A model generated the notes under the pieces. That model was not told the DNA's origin. It made no database searches and was given only the letters and a program-made list of their open reading frames with translations. A stretch of DNA of 64,000 nucleotides from contig JAEZJM010000018.1 in the NCBI GenBank assembly GCA_023415775.1, forward strand, positions 1 to 64,000, in the 5' to 3' direction. Positions 1 through 7,766 of the stretch are shown here, in pieces. The number at the start of each line of letters is the position of its first letter. The first letter of the stretch is position 1. Made by a program: the position numbers and the translations under genes. The DNA is from Bacillota bacterium (lineage in GTDB: Bacteria > Bacillota > Negativicutes > Sporomusales > UBA7701).

Positions 1-52
1 TTTCATCTGCAGCACTTGCTCTATGATGGCCTTACCGAAGTGTTTTCTCATG

Positions 53-96
53 AAAGAGCCTCCTGTCGTAGTCATCCTACAACAGGAGGCTCTTTT
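53..96. terminator. Bidirectional hairpin terminator
   Basis: A perfect 14-bp stem (53-66 pairs with 82-95) with a 15-nt loop is A-rich on its left and T-rich on its right, so it can end transcripts from either side. It probably serves the minus-strand gene that stops at 158 and an unseen gene to the left. Confidence 0.8.
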
Positions 97-157
97 ACTC
101 AATGTCCATTTTTCGGGGTTCAGTCCAAAACTTGGGGCAGCCTTTATTCGCCGTATA

Positions 158-721
158 TCAGCCCTGGGCGGCGTTCGCCACGCCGAGCTCTTCGGCCCAC
201 TGGTCGAACCCCTTCTGCACCAGGTCGTAAGTCTGCCGGGAAATATCCGGCAGCGTGCCGCCCAGCGCGGCGGATGCATCAGCGAAACCTTTCTCCACCG
301 CATCCTTCAGCAGCTTGAACTTGCCCGCATCCCCTCCTGACAACGCCTTGGCGTAATCGAGGATCCGCGTTGACGTCGCCTCCGGCGAATAGTAGCCGCC
401 GGCGGCGATATCGGTTTTCGCCTGCTCGATCGTCTCCGGCGTCACCGCCGGGCCGGCTTCGGCGTCCGGGTCGCCGTGGCCGCGTTGGCGGGCGATCAGC
501 TCCTGCACCATTGCGCGGAGATTCTCGTACCTGGCCTCGGCCTCCCTTTTCATCGCCTCGACTGTCGGCCCGTAGGCACTGGCACTCCTGGCCGCGCCGG
601 CCCCCAGCTCCGCCACCGCGGCCTCTCCAGACCCGTTTTCAGCAGTTTTTCCCGCAACCGCAGTCTGGCTGTAGCTGGAATACGAACTTACACTAATACT
701 GGCAATTCGGGTGACATCCAT
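158..721 (-). CDS. Conserved protein of unknown function, 187 aa
   Basis: The ATG at 719-721 is preceded by GGGAGGT at a 7-nt spacing, so it is preferred to an upstream start that would give 213 aa. There is no signal peptide or membrane segment. The N-terminal 45 residues are Ser/Ala rich and low in complexity; a charged helix follows (about 55-80), then a more conserved-looking C-terminal half (about 95-180) containing YYSPE, LSGGD and LPDISRQTYD. I recall similar Firmicutes proteins under unhelpful names such as 'hydrogenase-4 component G', but nothing in the sequence supports a hydrogenase role. The upstream region has a sigma-28-like promoter, which would tie it to motility. Function unknown. 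Confidence 0.75.
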   Translation of the reverse strand: MDVTRIASISVSSYSSYSQTAVAGKTAENGSGEAAVAELGAGAARSASAYGPTVEAMKREAEARYENLRAMVQELIARQRGHGDPDAEAGPAVTPETIEQAKTDIAAGGYYSPEATSTRILDYAKALSGGDAGKFKLLKDAVEKGFADASAALGGTLPDISRQTYDLVQKGFDQWAEELGVANAAQG

Positions 722-765
722 GCTCACTACCTCCCATCCTTGGCGGCAAATTGCCGTGTACAAAT

Positions 766-792
766 ATATCGGCGCATTCGAAAAAAATCTTA
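766..792 (-). promoter_or_regulatory. Sigma-28 (sigma-D)-like promoter
   Basis: On the minus strand TAAG (789-792) and GCCGATAT (766-773) are separated by 15 nt, matching the flagellar sigma factor consensus TAAA-N15-GCCGATAT with one mismatch. It lies about 45 bp upstream of the 187-aa gene. The -10 octamer match is what makes this convincing. Confidence 0.55.
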
Positions 793-908
793 ACACCACT
801 CTCCCGGCCGCACGTTAAACGAAGTCGCGAACACAGCAAGAAAATACAATAATATCCCGCCCTCGCCTGCGAAAATTGAACCAAACACTCACGAGAGGAG
901 AAACCAAA

Positions 909-1259
909 ATGAAAGAACTCGAACAAATCCTCGCCACCCGCAAAGCCAACCGTGACCGCCTCGAACAGGAAGCCCCCGACCTTTATAACGGCTTCAACGA
1001 ACTCATGAAATACTACTACAAACCTGGCGCCCTCACCCGCCGCGACAAAGAACTCATGGCCGTCACCGCCTCCGTCGCCACCCGCTGCATCCCCTGCCTC
1101 GGCAACCACCTCAACAACGCCATCGCCGCTGGCGCCACCCGCGAACAGGCCCTGGAGGCCGCCTCCATCGGCATCGAATTCGGCGGCGGTCCCTCCTTCG
1201 TCGTCGTCCGCGACCACCTGCTCGGCATGCTTGACGAAATCTACGCAAACCGCCCCTGA
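909..1259 (+). CDS. Carboxymuconolactone decarboxylase/AhpD-like protein, 116 aa
   Basis: A small all-helical AhpD-fold protein. The redox motif CIPC at about residues 61-64, followed by LGNHLNNAIAAGAT and a helix with EALEAASIG, is the family signature (CxxC with a nearby His). Such proteins reduce peroxiredoxin or lipoyl partners or bind small aromatics; the true substrate cannot be told. The ATG at 909 was chosen because GAGAGGAG precedes it by 7 nt; an upstream in-frame ATG at 876 lacks a ribosome site. It is monocistronic with its own terminator. Confidence 0.88.
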   Translation: MKELEQILATRKANRDRLEQEAPDLYNGFNELMKYYYKPGALTRRDKELMAVTASVATRCIPCLGNHLNNAIAAGATREQALEAASIGIEFGGGPSFVVVRDHLLGMLDEIYANRP

Positions 1260-1276
1260 GCTTACGCCCCCTTGAG

Positions 1277-1304
1277 CCCCCGCGCCTCACGCGCGGGGGT
1301 TTTT
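1277..1304 (+). terminator. Rho-independent terminator
   Basis: A 9-bp GC stem (1277-1285 with 1291-1299), 5-nt loop and T5 tract, 17 nt after the AhpD-like stop codon. Confidence 0.9.
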
Positions 1305-1366
1305 CCATCCGCCCCGCGCGGATTATAATCGCCGGCCGCGGGGAAACTAGCCGCGGAGGTGAAAAC

Positions 1367-1537
1367 ATGACTTACAAACGCAAATCCCCCTGGTCGGCTA
1401 TCGACAAAGACCAGCTCGGCTACGAATCCAGCTTCAACCCCAGCGGCCATTTCCACGACGGCCCCCGCACCGCCGACAACGACAAAACCCTCGCCGTCGA
1501 CACCACAGCCGGCGACGACGCCGGCCAGCTCTCCTGA
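1367..1537 (+). CDS. Small hypothetical protein, 56 aa
   Basis: A short reading frame with a strong ribosome site (GGAGGT, 7 nt before ATG). The product starts MTYKRKSPWSAIDKDQ and is hydrophilic and acidic towards the C-terminus, with no membrane segment and no Cys. It sits between two terminated or independent genes and has GC-rich third positions like its neighbours, which supports coding. No family recognised. Confidence 0.55.
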   Translation: MTYKRKSPWSAIDKDQLGYESSFNPSGHFHDGPRTADNDKTLAVDTTAGDDAGQLS

Positions 1538-1611
1538 CCTTTCCAGACGCAATATTCCCCGTCCTTCCGGCCATACTAAACAAATACCGGACTGCGGAAG
1601 GGGCTATACCA

Positions 1612-2106
1612 GTGTCAGGCACCGAACAGATCATTGTAATATCGTCGGCGACGATCACCCTGTTGCTGCTGCTCTTCGCTGTCGACTGGCGCTACTTCCG
1701 CGACTGGGTCGTAGTATTCCTCTTCAAATGCACCATCGACTTCATTTGGGGCAGCCCGGTAGTATCCCTGAAAATGATCGAATACCCCCACCGCATTCTG
1801 CCAAAATGGTACGACACCAGCATCCTCTTCGAGCTATGGGTCTTCCCCGTCCTCTGCATCCTCTACAACCAGGTCACCCGCACGCGCAGCCTCACGGCTA
1901 TCGTCGGCTACGCCCTCCTCTTCAGCGCCGGCATCGTCGCCGTCGAATACCCCCTCGAGCGCTACACCGACCTCATCGAATACAAAGACTGGACCTGGTT
2001 CACCAGCTTCTACACCCTCGCCATCACCTTCCTGGCGTCCCGCACCTTCATCGCTTTCTTCCGCTGGGGGTGCGACCATTTCGGCTCCGGACGATACGGC
2101 CGCTGA
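1612..2106 (+). CDS. CBO0543-like integral membrane protein, 164 aa
   Basis: Begins at GTG with GGAAGGGG upstream. It has five hydrophobic segments (about 7-24, 33-52, 70-86, 95-113, 133-150). The block RYFRDWVVVFLFKCTIDF followed by WGSPVVSLKMIEYP and LPKWYDTSILFELW resembles the CBO0543 family of Firmicutes membrane proteins, which has no known function and is often found in spore formers. Monocistronic. The assignment rests on remembered family motifs. Confidence 0.7.
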   Translation: MSGTEQIIVISSATITLLLLLFAVDWRYFRDWVVVFLFKCTIDFIWGSPVVSLKMIEYPHRILPKWYDTSILFELWVFPVLCILYNQVTRTRSLTAIVGYALLFSAGIVAVEYPLERYTDLIEYKDWTWFTSFYTLAITFLASRTFIAFFRWGCDHFGSGRYGR

Positions 2107-2283
2107 CGCCTTACATCGTCTGTCCTACCCTCCTCTCAGTTGCACTGTCCTTTCCCGTCCCGGCGGATTAGCAGGATTTTTTCGCCGGACGGGGAATATT
2201 TTTATCACGCAATTCTGTCTATTTGATATAAACGTCCTGACCAGACACCCGCTGCTCACCGCTTACTAGAGGAGAGTGATAAT

Positions 2284-3135
2284 ATGCCGCGGACAGTCCG
2301 CAACAGCCTCTTCCGCCTTGTTTTGGCGGTGTCCCTGATCCTCCTCCTGCCTGCCGCGGCATCCGCCGAAGGCGCCTGGGTCACGACCGAAAAAGGCTAC
2401 AAAGTCTGGGACGAATTAGCGTTTTCCGACCACATCGTCGCCTGGTCCGGCGAAGCGGACCCCGAAGGCTACGCCACCGGCAAAGGCGTTCTCCAGTGGT
2501 TCACCCTCAGCAAAAACCCCCTCTACAAATATGAAGGCGACATGCGCAAAGGCAAACGGGACGGCGCCGGCGCCATGACTTTCGAAACCAGCAGCGTCAA
2601 CTTCTCCGGCCTGTGGCGCAACGACAAAATGAACGGTCCCGGCGTCTGGATCGCCGAAACCGGCGACCGCTACGAAGGCGAATGGGTGGACGGCTTCCAG
2701 CACGGCAAAGGGACGATAACCTGGTCCGGCGGCGACCGTTACGACGGCGACTGGGTTAAAGGCGAACGCACCGGCAAAGGCGTTTCCACCTGGGCCAACG
2801 GCGACTGCTACGAAGGCGAACTCGTCGGCGGCGTCCGCACCGGCAAAGGAATCTACACCTGGGCCAACGGCGACCGCTACGAAGGCGAATTCAAAAACAA
2901 CGAACTCAACGGCAAGGGTATCTACTCCTGGACCAACGGCGCCCGCTACGAGGGCGATTTCGTCAACGACAAGCGCCACGGCAAAGGAACCCTCAAATGG
3001 CTCACCGGCGAACGCTACGAAGGCGAATGGGCCAACGGCGTCATGCATGGCTACGGCATCCTCCACTACCCCAACGGCGCCGTCCAAAAAGGCCAGTGGG
3101 CCAACGGCAAATATCTCGGCGAAAAGACAAAATGA
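2284..3135 (+). CDS. Secreted MORN-repeat protein, 283 aa
   Basis: Has an N-terminal signal peptide (residues 1-28, ending ASA) with a ribosome site AGAGGAG. From about residue 75 it consists of eight or nine MORN repeats of 23 residues, each with the pattern YEGEW..G..HGKGT.TW. Such repeats form extended beta-hairpin rods; in bacteria their role is usually envelope-linked but mostly undefined. The first 70 mature residues are a non-repeat cap. A paralogous architecture with a different C-terminal domain is at 23429-24523, and the repeat protein at 57201-57965 is a looser relative. An extended -10-like TGATATAAA lies near 2225-2233. Confidence 0.88.
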   Translation: MPRTVRNSLFRLVLAVSLILLLPAAASAEGAWVTTEKGYKVWDELAFSDHIVAWSGEADPEGYATGKGVLQWFTLSKNPLYKYEGDMRKGKRDGAGAMTFETSSVNFSGLWRNDKMNGPGVWIAETGDRYEGEWVDGFQHGKGTITWSGGDRYDGDWVKGERTGKGVSTWANGDCYEGELVGGVRTGKGIYTWANGDRYEGEFKNNELNGKGIYSWTNGARYEGDFVNDKRHGKGTLKWLTGERYEGEWANGVMHGYGILHYPNGAVQKGQWANGKYLGEKTK

Positions 3136-3143
3136 CGCAAAAG

Positions 3144-3170
3144 AACCCTGCGCGCTATCGCGCAGGGTTT
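3144..3170 (+). terminator. Rho-independent terminator
   Basis: An 11-bp stem (3144-3154 with 3160-3170) and 5-nt loop just after the MORN gene. The arms begin with AA and end with TT, so it may also serve the convergent gene. Confidence 0.8.
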
Positions 3171-3185
3171 GCTATACCCCTGCCT

Positions 3186-3770
3186 TCAGAGGCAGAACTG
3201 GCGGCTGATGCCGGCGGCAAATTCGTTTGCCATCATGAGCGCCTGTTTCTCGATCCGGTCAAAAATCTCGATATCCCTGGCGTATTCGCCCCCCAGGCGG
3301 GCCACCGCCTCCGCCTTGGTCAGCGCCAGATGCTCGAACCACATCTTCCGCATCTCCGCCGTTCGCCAGCACGGATTGACGTGATTCAAAAAACGTACAA
3401 TATCCTCGCCGTTAGCGTACCAGCGCCGTTCAGCCTTCGCCGCGGCCGCATTGTCGCCGGCCTTCGCCGCGGTCACCAGCTCGGCGGCGATCGTCAGGTG
3501 GTCGCGGATAAGCCGTGCGAACTCCGCCGCCGCATCCCGGCCGTAAAATCGTCCGAAAGGCCTTGCCATATCGGTTGCGTTGCGCAGCAGCCGCGCGGTC
3601 GTCGCCTCGAGGTCGGGCGACCCGGCCGCGATACTGATAATGACCATCCTCGTCCAATAAACATGCTGCGCCCACAGCAGGCGAAAATGCTCCCGCAGCT
3701 TCACCGTCGCGCAGCTCAGATACGTTTCGCTCTCGAAACACCCGGGAACGTTATGCCTCGCCCCATTCAT
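3186..3770 (-). CDS. Conserved hypothetical protein, 194 aa
   Basis: The second in-frame ATG (3768-3770) sits 6 nt after GGGAGGG and is preferred; the first ATG (3776) would touch the ribosome site. Mainly helical, no signal peptide. Recognisable blocks are LWAQHVYWTRMVIISI, LLRNATDM, FYGRDAAAEFARLIRDHL, AERRWYANGEDI and FEHLALTKAEAVARL. I recall homologues in Bacilli and Clostridia mis-named acetylglutamate kinase, but no kinase motif is present. Conserved His, Trp and Glu residues suggest a four-helix bundle. Function unknown. Confidence 0.75.
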   Translation of the reverse strand: MNGARHNVPGCFESETYLSCATVKLREHFRLLWAQHVYWTRMVIISIAAGSPDLEATTARLLRNATDMARPFGRFYGRDAAAEFARLIRDHLTIAAELVTAAKAGDNAAAAKAERRWYANGEDIVRFLNHVNPCWRTAEMRKMWFEHLALTKAEAVARLGGEYARDIEIFDRIEKQALMMANEFAAGISRQFCL

Positions 3771-3869
3771 AAACATCCCTCCCTAGCTGTCATCTGCTAC
3801 ATAATATGCCGACACCGGCAAATCCGCAACGCTGGCGGTCATCCCCTTCCTGCCCCCCCGCCCCGGCAA

Positions 3870-3902
3870 GAAACCCCTGCGCATGTTCTGCGCAGGGGTT
3901 TC
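3870..3902. terminator. Hairpin terminator of the binding-protein gene
   Basis: A long stem (AAACCCCTGCGCA pairing with TGCGCAGGGGTTT-like arm) 4 nt beyond the stop codon at 3907 on the minus strand; A/T flanks on both sides. Confidence 0.8.
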
Positions 3903-3906
3903 GGAA

Positions 3907-5073
3907 TTACGGATTCACCGTCGCCTTATACACCTGTTTGCCGTCCTTGAACTCGATTATCACCGCGCTCTTGACCGCGTCGTGAGTCTGGTTCAGCGTC
4001 AGCTTGCCGGTCACGCCGTCGAAGTCCTTAGTGGCTGCCAGCGCGTCTTTGATCTTCGCCCCCTCGGTGCTGCCGGCCCGCTTGATGGCGTCCACCAGCA
4101 CATACGCCGCGTCGTAGCCGAGCACCGCCATCGCGTCAGGCGCCAGACCGTACTCCTTCTTGTACGCCTCCACGAACGCCTTCGACTTGGCGCTCGAATC
4201 CTCTACCGAGTAATGGTTGGTGAAATAAGCGCCGTTCAGCGCCGCCGCGCCGGCGATCTCCGGCAGCTTGGGCGAATCCCAGCCGTCGCCGCCCACGACG
4301 GGAACATTCATGCCAAGTTCGCGGGCCTGCTTGATAATCTTGCCCACTTCCTCATAATAACCGGGAACATAGATCATCTCAGGATTCAGCGCCTTGATCT
4401 TCGTCAGTATCGTCTTAAAATCCTGGTCTTTCTGCAGATAGGCCTCCTCGGCGAGGATAGCGCCGCCGCCCTTGGTGAAGGCTTCACGGAAAAACTTCGC
4501 CAGTCCCTTGCTATAGTCGCTCGAATTGTCGACAAGCACCGCCACCTTCTTCACCTTGAGGGTATTCAGAGCGAAGTTGGCGCCGACCGTACCCTGGAAC
4601 GGATCGATAAAACACACCCGGAAAGTGTAATCCTTCGCTTTACCAGTCTTCTCGTCCACCGTAACCTTCGGGTTGGTCGTCGCCGCCGCCACGAAGGGGA
4701 TCTTGCTCGCTTCGGCCACCGTCGAACCGGCGATACCGTTCGAGCTGGTCGTGAAACCGGTCACCGCGATAACCTTATCCTGAGTGATAACCTTGGTCAT
4801 GGCGTTCGTCGATTCGGCCGGCTCGCCCTTATTATCGGCGGTCGCAATCACGATCTGCTTGCCGAGCACGCCGCCCTTGGCGTTGATCTCCTTGAAAGCC
4901 AGCTTGGCGCCGTTATTGGCCGCTTGCCCGAAAGAAGCCGTCCCGCCGGTCAGCTCGTAAACCACACCGATCTTGATATCGTTGCTGGCGCCGCCGCCGC
5001 AGCCGGCTACCAGCGCGGCCATAATGAACACCATAGCGATGGCGGCCGCCATTTTCCGAAAATCTTTTTTCAT
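3907..5073 (-). CDS. Branched-chain amino-acid-type ABC binding lipoprotein, 388 aa
   Basis: The chosen ATG (5071-5073) gives a typical lipoprotein signal, with basic MKKDFRK, a hydrophobic core and lipobox LVAGC; the longer frame from 5106 spoils this. The mature protein has the two-lobed Peripla_BP_6 fold: IKIGVVYELTGGTASFG near the N-terminus, GFTTSSNGIAG in the ligand hinge, and ALNPEMIYVPGYYEEVGKIIKQARELG. LivJ/LivK relatives bind Leu/Ile/Val, other amino acids, amides or aromatic acids. No permease or ATPase gene is adjacent, so it is an orphan that must work with a transporter encoded elsewhere. A sigma-A promoter and a leader terminator lie upstream. Confidence 0.92.
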   Translation of the reverse strand: MKKDFRKMAAAIAMVFIMAALVAGCGGGASNDIKIGVVYELTGGTASFGQAANNGAKLAFKEINAKGGVLGKQIVIATADNKGEPAESTNAMTKVITQDKVIAVTGFTTSSNGIAGSTVAEASKIPFVAAATTNPKVTVDEKTGKAKDYTFRVCFIDPFQGTVGANFALNTLKVKKVAVLVDNSSDYSKGLAKFFREAFTKGGGAILAEEAYLQKDQDFKTILTKIKALNPEMIYVPGYYEEVGKIIKQARELGMNVPVVGGDGWDSPKLPEIAGAAALNGAYFTNHYSVEDSSAKSKAFVEAYKKEYGLAPDAMAVLGYDAAYVLVDAIKRAGSTEGAKIKDALAATKDFDGVTGKLTLNQTHDAVKSAVIIEFKDGKQVYKATVNP

Positions 5074-5156
5074 CTTTACCCTTGCCTCCCCATAATATCG
5101 TTTCATCGGGACACTGCCTGCGCCGCTCCTCCACCCTCTCTTCCCCGGCCGAGCAG

Positions 5157-5205
5157 AAAATACAAAAGCTTTTAGAAAGCAATACCTATATTGCCTTCTA
5201 AAAGC
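5157..5205 (-). terminator. Leader hairpin with U-tract (attenuator candidate)
   Basis: On the minus strand a 10-bp stem (5196-5205 with 5168-5177) continues after one mismatch into a 6-bp stem (5189-5194 with 5179-5184), followed by TTTTGTATTTT. It lies between the promoter at 5242-5270 and the binding-protein start at 5073, so it can end transcription before the gene. Confidence 0.65.
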
Positions 5206-5241
5206 CTCGCTGCTTTCAACAATTGTCCCTTATGGTTATAC

Positions 5242-5270
5242 ATTGTATTACGTTCTTCCTGTATTTTCAA
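5242..5270 (-). promoter_or_regulatory. Sigma-A promoter of the binding-protein gene
   Basis: TTGAAA (5265-5270) and TACAAT (5242-5247) on the minus strand, 17-bp spacer. The predicted start near 5235 leaves a leader of about 160 nt that contains the hairpin at 5157-5205. Confidence 0.75.
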
Positions 5271-5354
5271 GTATTTTTGCATATACATTCGCCTACATTA
5301 CACACCGCCCTGGCCACCCGCCCGAATCCGTTCGCCGGTCCCCCCTGACAACTA

Positions 5355-5406
5355 TTGACAATCACCCTATAACAACGTTATAATACCATAACTATAACAA
5401 CGTTAT
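5355..5406 (+). promoter_or_regulatory. Promoter with two TetR-type operators
   Basis: TTGACA (5355-5360) and TATAAT (5379-5384) with an 18-bp spacer drive the oxidoreductase-TetR operon. The identical 13-mer ATAACAACGTTAT (ATAAC, 3 nt, GTTAT) occurs at 5369-5381 over the -10 region and at 5394-5406 just after the predicted start, 25 bp apart. This is the expected arrangement for repression by the TetR protein at 6819-7472. Confidence 0.8.
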
Positions 5407-5442
5407 GGGACCGCCGCCTGCGGCCCATAGGAGGCAAGCGAA

Positions 5443-6822
5443 ATGGAAATCCTCGTCCTCAACGGCAGCCCCAAAGGCGACCTGAGCGTCACAATGCAGT
5501 ACATCGCCTTCCTCGCCAAAAAGCAGCCCGGCCATACCTACACCATCGTCAACATCGCCCAGCGCTGCAGCCAGCTCGAAAACGACCCGGCCGCCTTCGC
5601 GGCCCTCATCGGCCAGGTCCGCGCAGCCGACGCCGTCCTGTGGGCCTTCCCCCTATACTATTTCCTCGTCCACGGCCAGTACAAACGCTTCATCGAGCTC
5701 ATCGGCGAACGCGGCGCGGCCGAAGCCTTCCGCGGCAAATACGCCGCCTCCCTCTCCACCTCCATCCGCTTCTTCGACCACACCGCCCACAACTACATCA
5801 ACGCCATCGCCGACGACTGGGGCATGCGCTACTTCGGCCGCTACTCCGCCAAGATGAACGACCTCTTCATCCCGGCCGAACAGGGCCGCCTCCTCGCCTT
5901 TACAGACGCCTTCCTCGCCGCCGTTGCCCGCGGCCTGCCCACCGCTCGCGCCCACCGGCCCCTCGTCCCCGTCGCCCACCCCTACACCCCCGGGCCGGCC
6001 TCTCCCCCTGTCGACACCGGCGGCCGCAAAGTCCTCATCGTCACCGACGAAGCTCCCGGCGACGCCAACCTCGCCGCCATGACCGCCAGGCTCGCCGCCG
6101 CCTTCGCCGGCCCGGTCGAAACCGTCAGCCTCCGCGGCCTCGACATCAAAGGCGGCTGCCTCGGCTGCTGCCGCTGCGCCTACGACAACACCTGCGTCTA
6201 CGAAGGCACGGACGGCTTTACCGCCTTTTACCGGGAAAAGGTCAAAACCGCCGACATCATCGTCTACGCCGGCGCCATCCGCGACCGCTACCTCTCGGCC
6301 CGCTGGAAGACCTACTTCGACCGCACCTTCTTCCTAAACCACGTCCCCACCCTCGCAGGCAAGCAGTTCGCCTTCCTCGTCAGCGGCCCCCTCGCCCAGC
6401 TCGCCAACCTCCGCCAGATATTCGAAAGCTACGCCGAACTACAACACGCCGGATTCCTCGGCTTCGTTACCGACGAAGGTGCGCCCGCCGAAACCGACGC
6501 CCTCCTCGACAACCTCGCCGCCACCGCCGCCATACAGGCCGCGCGGGCCTATTTCCCGCCCCCTTCCTTCCTGGGCGTTGCCGGCGCCAAGCTCTTCCGC
6601 GACGAAATCTGGTCCCAACTGCGCTTCCCCTTCGTCGCCGACCACCGCTACTACCAGGCCCACGGCCTGTACGACTTCCCCCAGCGCGACTGGGCGGCGC
6701 GCCTCAGGAGCGTCTTCATGTATTGGCTGGCCCACATCCCCGCCGTCCGCAAAGAAGTATACGGCCCCAAACTCCCCGAACACATGATAGCCCCCCTCAA
6801 AAAACTGGTGGACAGCCTATGA
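5443..6822 (+). CDS. Tandem flavodoxin-fold NAD(P)H-dependent oxidoreductase, 459 aa
   Basis: Two NADPH-dependent FMN reductase-like domains are fused. The first (1-175) starts with MEILVLNGSPKGD, the FMN phosphate loop, and has the WAFPLYYF segment. The second (about 190-345) starts RKVLIVTDEAPGD and carries a Cys cluster, GCLGCCRCAYDNTCVY (about 237-252), typical of iron-sulfur flavoproteins. The C-terminal 100 residues include a hydrophobic stretch near FMYWLAHIPAV. Likely a cytoplasmic flavin-dependent quinone or electrophile reductase. AGGAGG lies 8 nt before ATG. It is first in a three-gene operon overlapping the TetR gene by ATGA, so it is presumably induced by the TetR ligand. Confidence 0.8.
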   Translation: MEILVLNGSPKGDLSVTMQYIAFLAKKQPGHTYTIVNIAQRCSQLENDPAAFAALIGQVRAADAVLWAFPLYYFLVHGQYKRFIELIGERGAAEAFRGKYAASLSTSIRFFDHTAHNYINAIADDWGMRYFGRYSAKMNDLFIPAEQGRLLAFTDAFLAAVARGLPTARAHRPLVPVAHPYTPGPASPPVDTGGRKVLIVTDEAPGDANLAAMTARLAAAFAGPVETVSLRGLDIKGGCLGCCRCAYDNTCVYEGTDGFTAFYREKVKTADIIVYAGAIRDRYLSARWKTYFDRTFFLNHVPTLAGKQFAFLVSGPLAQLANLRQIFESYAELQHAGFLGFVTDEGAPAETDALLDNLAATAAIQAARAYFPPPSFLGVAGAKLFRDEIWSQLRFPFVADHRYYQAHGLYDFPQRDWAARLRSVFMYWLAHIPAVRKEVYGPKLPEHMIAPLKKLVDSL

Positions 6823-7472
6823 CCACCGCCGGTCCCGACACCACCCGCGACGCCATCCTCACCGCCGCCCGGGCCCTCTTCCTCACCCGCGGCTACCATA
6901 AAACCGCCATGCGCACCATCGCCCAGGAGGCCGGCATATCCACCGGCCCCCTCTACTTCCACTTCACCAGCAAAGCCGAAATCTTCTTCCACATCTGCCG
7001 CCAGGGCTACGACCGCCTCCTCGCCGCCTTCGCCCGCGCGGCCGACAGCGGCGACGCGGCCGGTCTCAGGCTGCGGGCCATGTTCCTCGCCTACTGGGAA
7101 TTCTTCCACACCGAACCCGAGCTGTTCGCCATCCTCCACCTCGCCGAAAACCCCATGGCCGGCATCGACCTGCCCGCTCAGCCGCGGGAAAAACTCGACA
7201 CACTTCACCGCCAGGTCAACGCCCTCATGGAAGGCGTAATCCGCGAAGGCATCGCCGCCGGCCAGCTCAGAGCCTTCGATCCCCCCTCCCTCGCCCTCTT
7301 CCTGCACTCAATCGCCGAAGGCGTCTTCCGCGCCCACAAAAGCGGCGCCCTCCGCGACGCAGGCACCACCCTCGACGCCATGATCGCCACCGCCGTCGGC
7401 GTCATCGGCCACGGCATGGTCCTCATCCCCGCCGCGCCGGATCAGCCCTGCCGGGAAAGTGACATCCCATGA
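6819..7472 (+). CDS. TetR/AcrR-family repressor, 217 aa
   Basis: Starts at the ATGA overlap with the upstream gene. The N-terminal helix-turn-helix domain (about 8-57) has the family pattern ILTAARALFLTRGYHKTAMRTIAQEAGISTGPLYFHF. The variable C-terminal domain (60-217) is helical and would hold the ligand pocket. The paired 13-mer operators in the operon promoter indicate autoregulation. The reading frame stays open far upstream of this ATG, but that part is out-of-frame shadow of the oxidoreductase gene. Confidence 0.93.
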   Translation: MTTAGPDTTRDAILTAARALFLTRGYHKTAMRTIAQEAGISTGPLYFHFTSKAEIFFHICRQGYDRLLAAFARAADSGDAAGLRLRAMFLAYWEFFHTEPELFAILHLAENPMAGIDLPAQPREKLDTLHRQVNALMEGVIREGIAAGQLRAFDPPSLALFLHSIAEGVFRAHKSGALRDAGTTLDAMIATAVGVIGHGMVLIPAAPDQPCRESDIP

Positions 7473-7651
7473 AACAGCAAAACACAATCTTCGGCGTCGG
7501 CCCCAAACTCATCGCCGCCCTCACCGTCCTTCCCGTCGCCCATCTCCTCTTCCGCCGCCTCCGCTTCATCGCCGCGCGGCTGTCCCACACCCGCTACTAC
7601 CGGCGCTACACCGCCCCTGGCGTGTCACTCAGCGAAATACATAAAAAATAA
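7469..7651 (+). CDS. Small membrane-associated protein, 60 aa
   Basis: Overlaps the TetR stop by ATGA, so it is translationally coupled. One hydrophobic segment (about 9-28), then an Arg-rich amphipathic part. The start, FGVGPKLIAALTVLPVAHLL, faintly recalls the N-terminus of isoprenylcysteine methyltransferase-like membrane proteins, but everything downstream is missing, so this may be a remnant or a genuine short protein. It is followed at once by the operon terminator. Confidence 0.6.
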   Translation: MKQQNTIFGVGPKLIAALTVLPVAHLLFRRLRFIAARLSHTRYYRRYTAPGVSLSEIHKK

Positions 7652-7656
7652 CGCCC

Positions 7657-7685
7657 AGCCGCCGTTTCCGGCGGCTTTCGCTTTT
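7657..7685 (+). terminator. Rho-independent terminator of the TetR operon
   Basis: An 8-bp stem AGCCGCCG/CGGCGGCT with a 4-nt loop (7657-7676) and TTCGCTTTT tail. Confidence 0.8.
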
Positions 7686-7703
7686 CCCCGCCCACGCGAC
7701 CTG

Positions 7704-7733
7704 TTGCTAGACGCCGCGCCCCTGGTGTATACT
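7704..7733 (+). promoter_or_regulatory. Sigma-A promoter of the MBL-fold gene
   Basis: TTGCTA (7704-7709), 18-bp spacer, TATACT (7728-7733). The start would fall near 7740, so the in-frame ATG at 7704 cannot be used. Confidence 0.65.
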
Positions 7734-7766
7734 ATTACAACACCGACAAAAACAAGGATGACAACA

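Noticed and set aside
5640..6818. Long open frame joined to the TetR gene (610 aa in total)
   Set aside because: The part before ATG 6819 is Arg/Pro-rich, overlaps the oxidoreductase gene in another frame and has no family motif; it is a high-GC shadow.
7704..7766. Upstream in-frame start for the MBL-fold gene
   Set aside because: The ATG at 7704 lies in the -35 box of the promoter, upstream of the transcription start.
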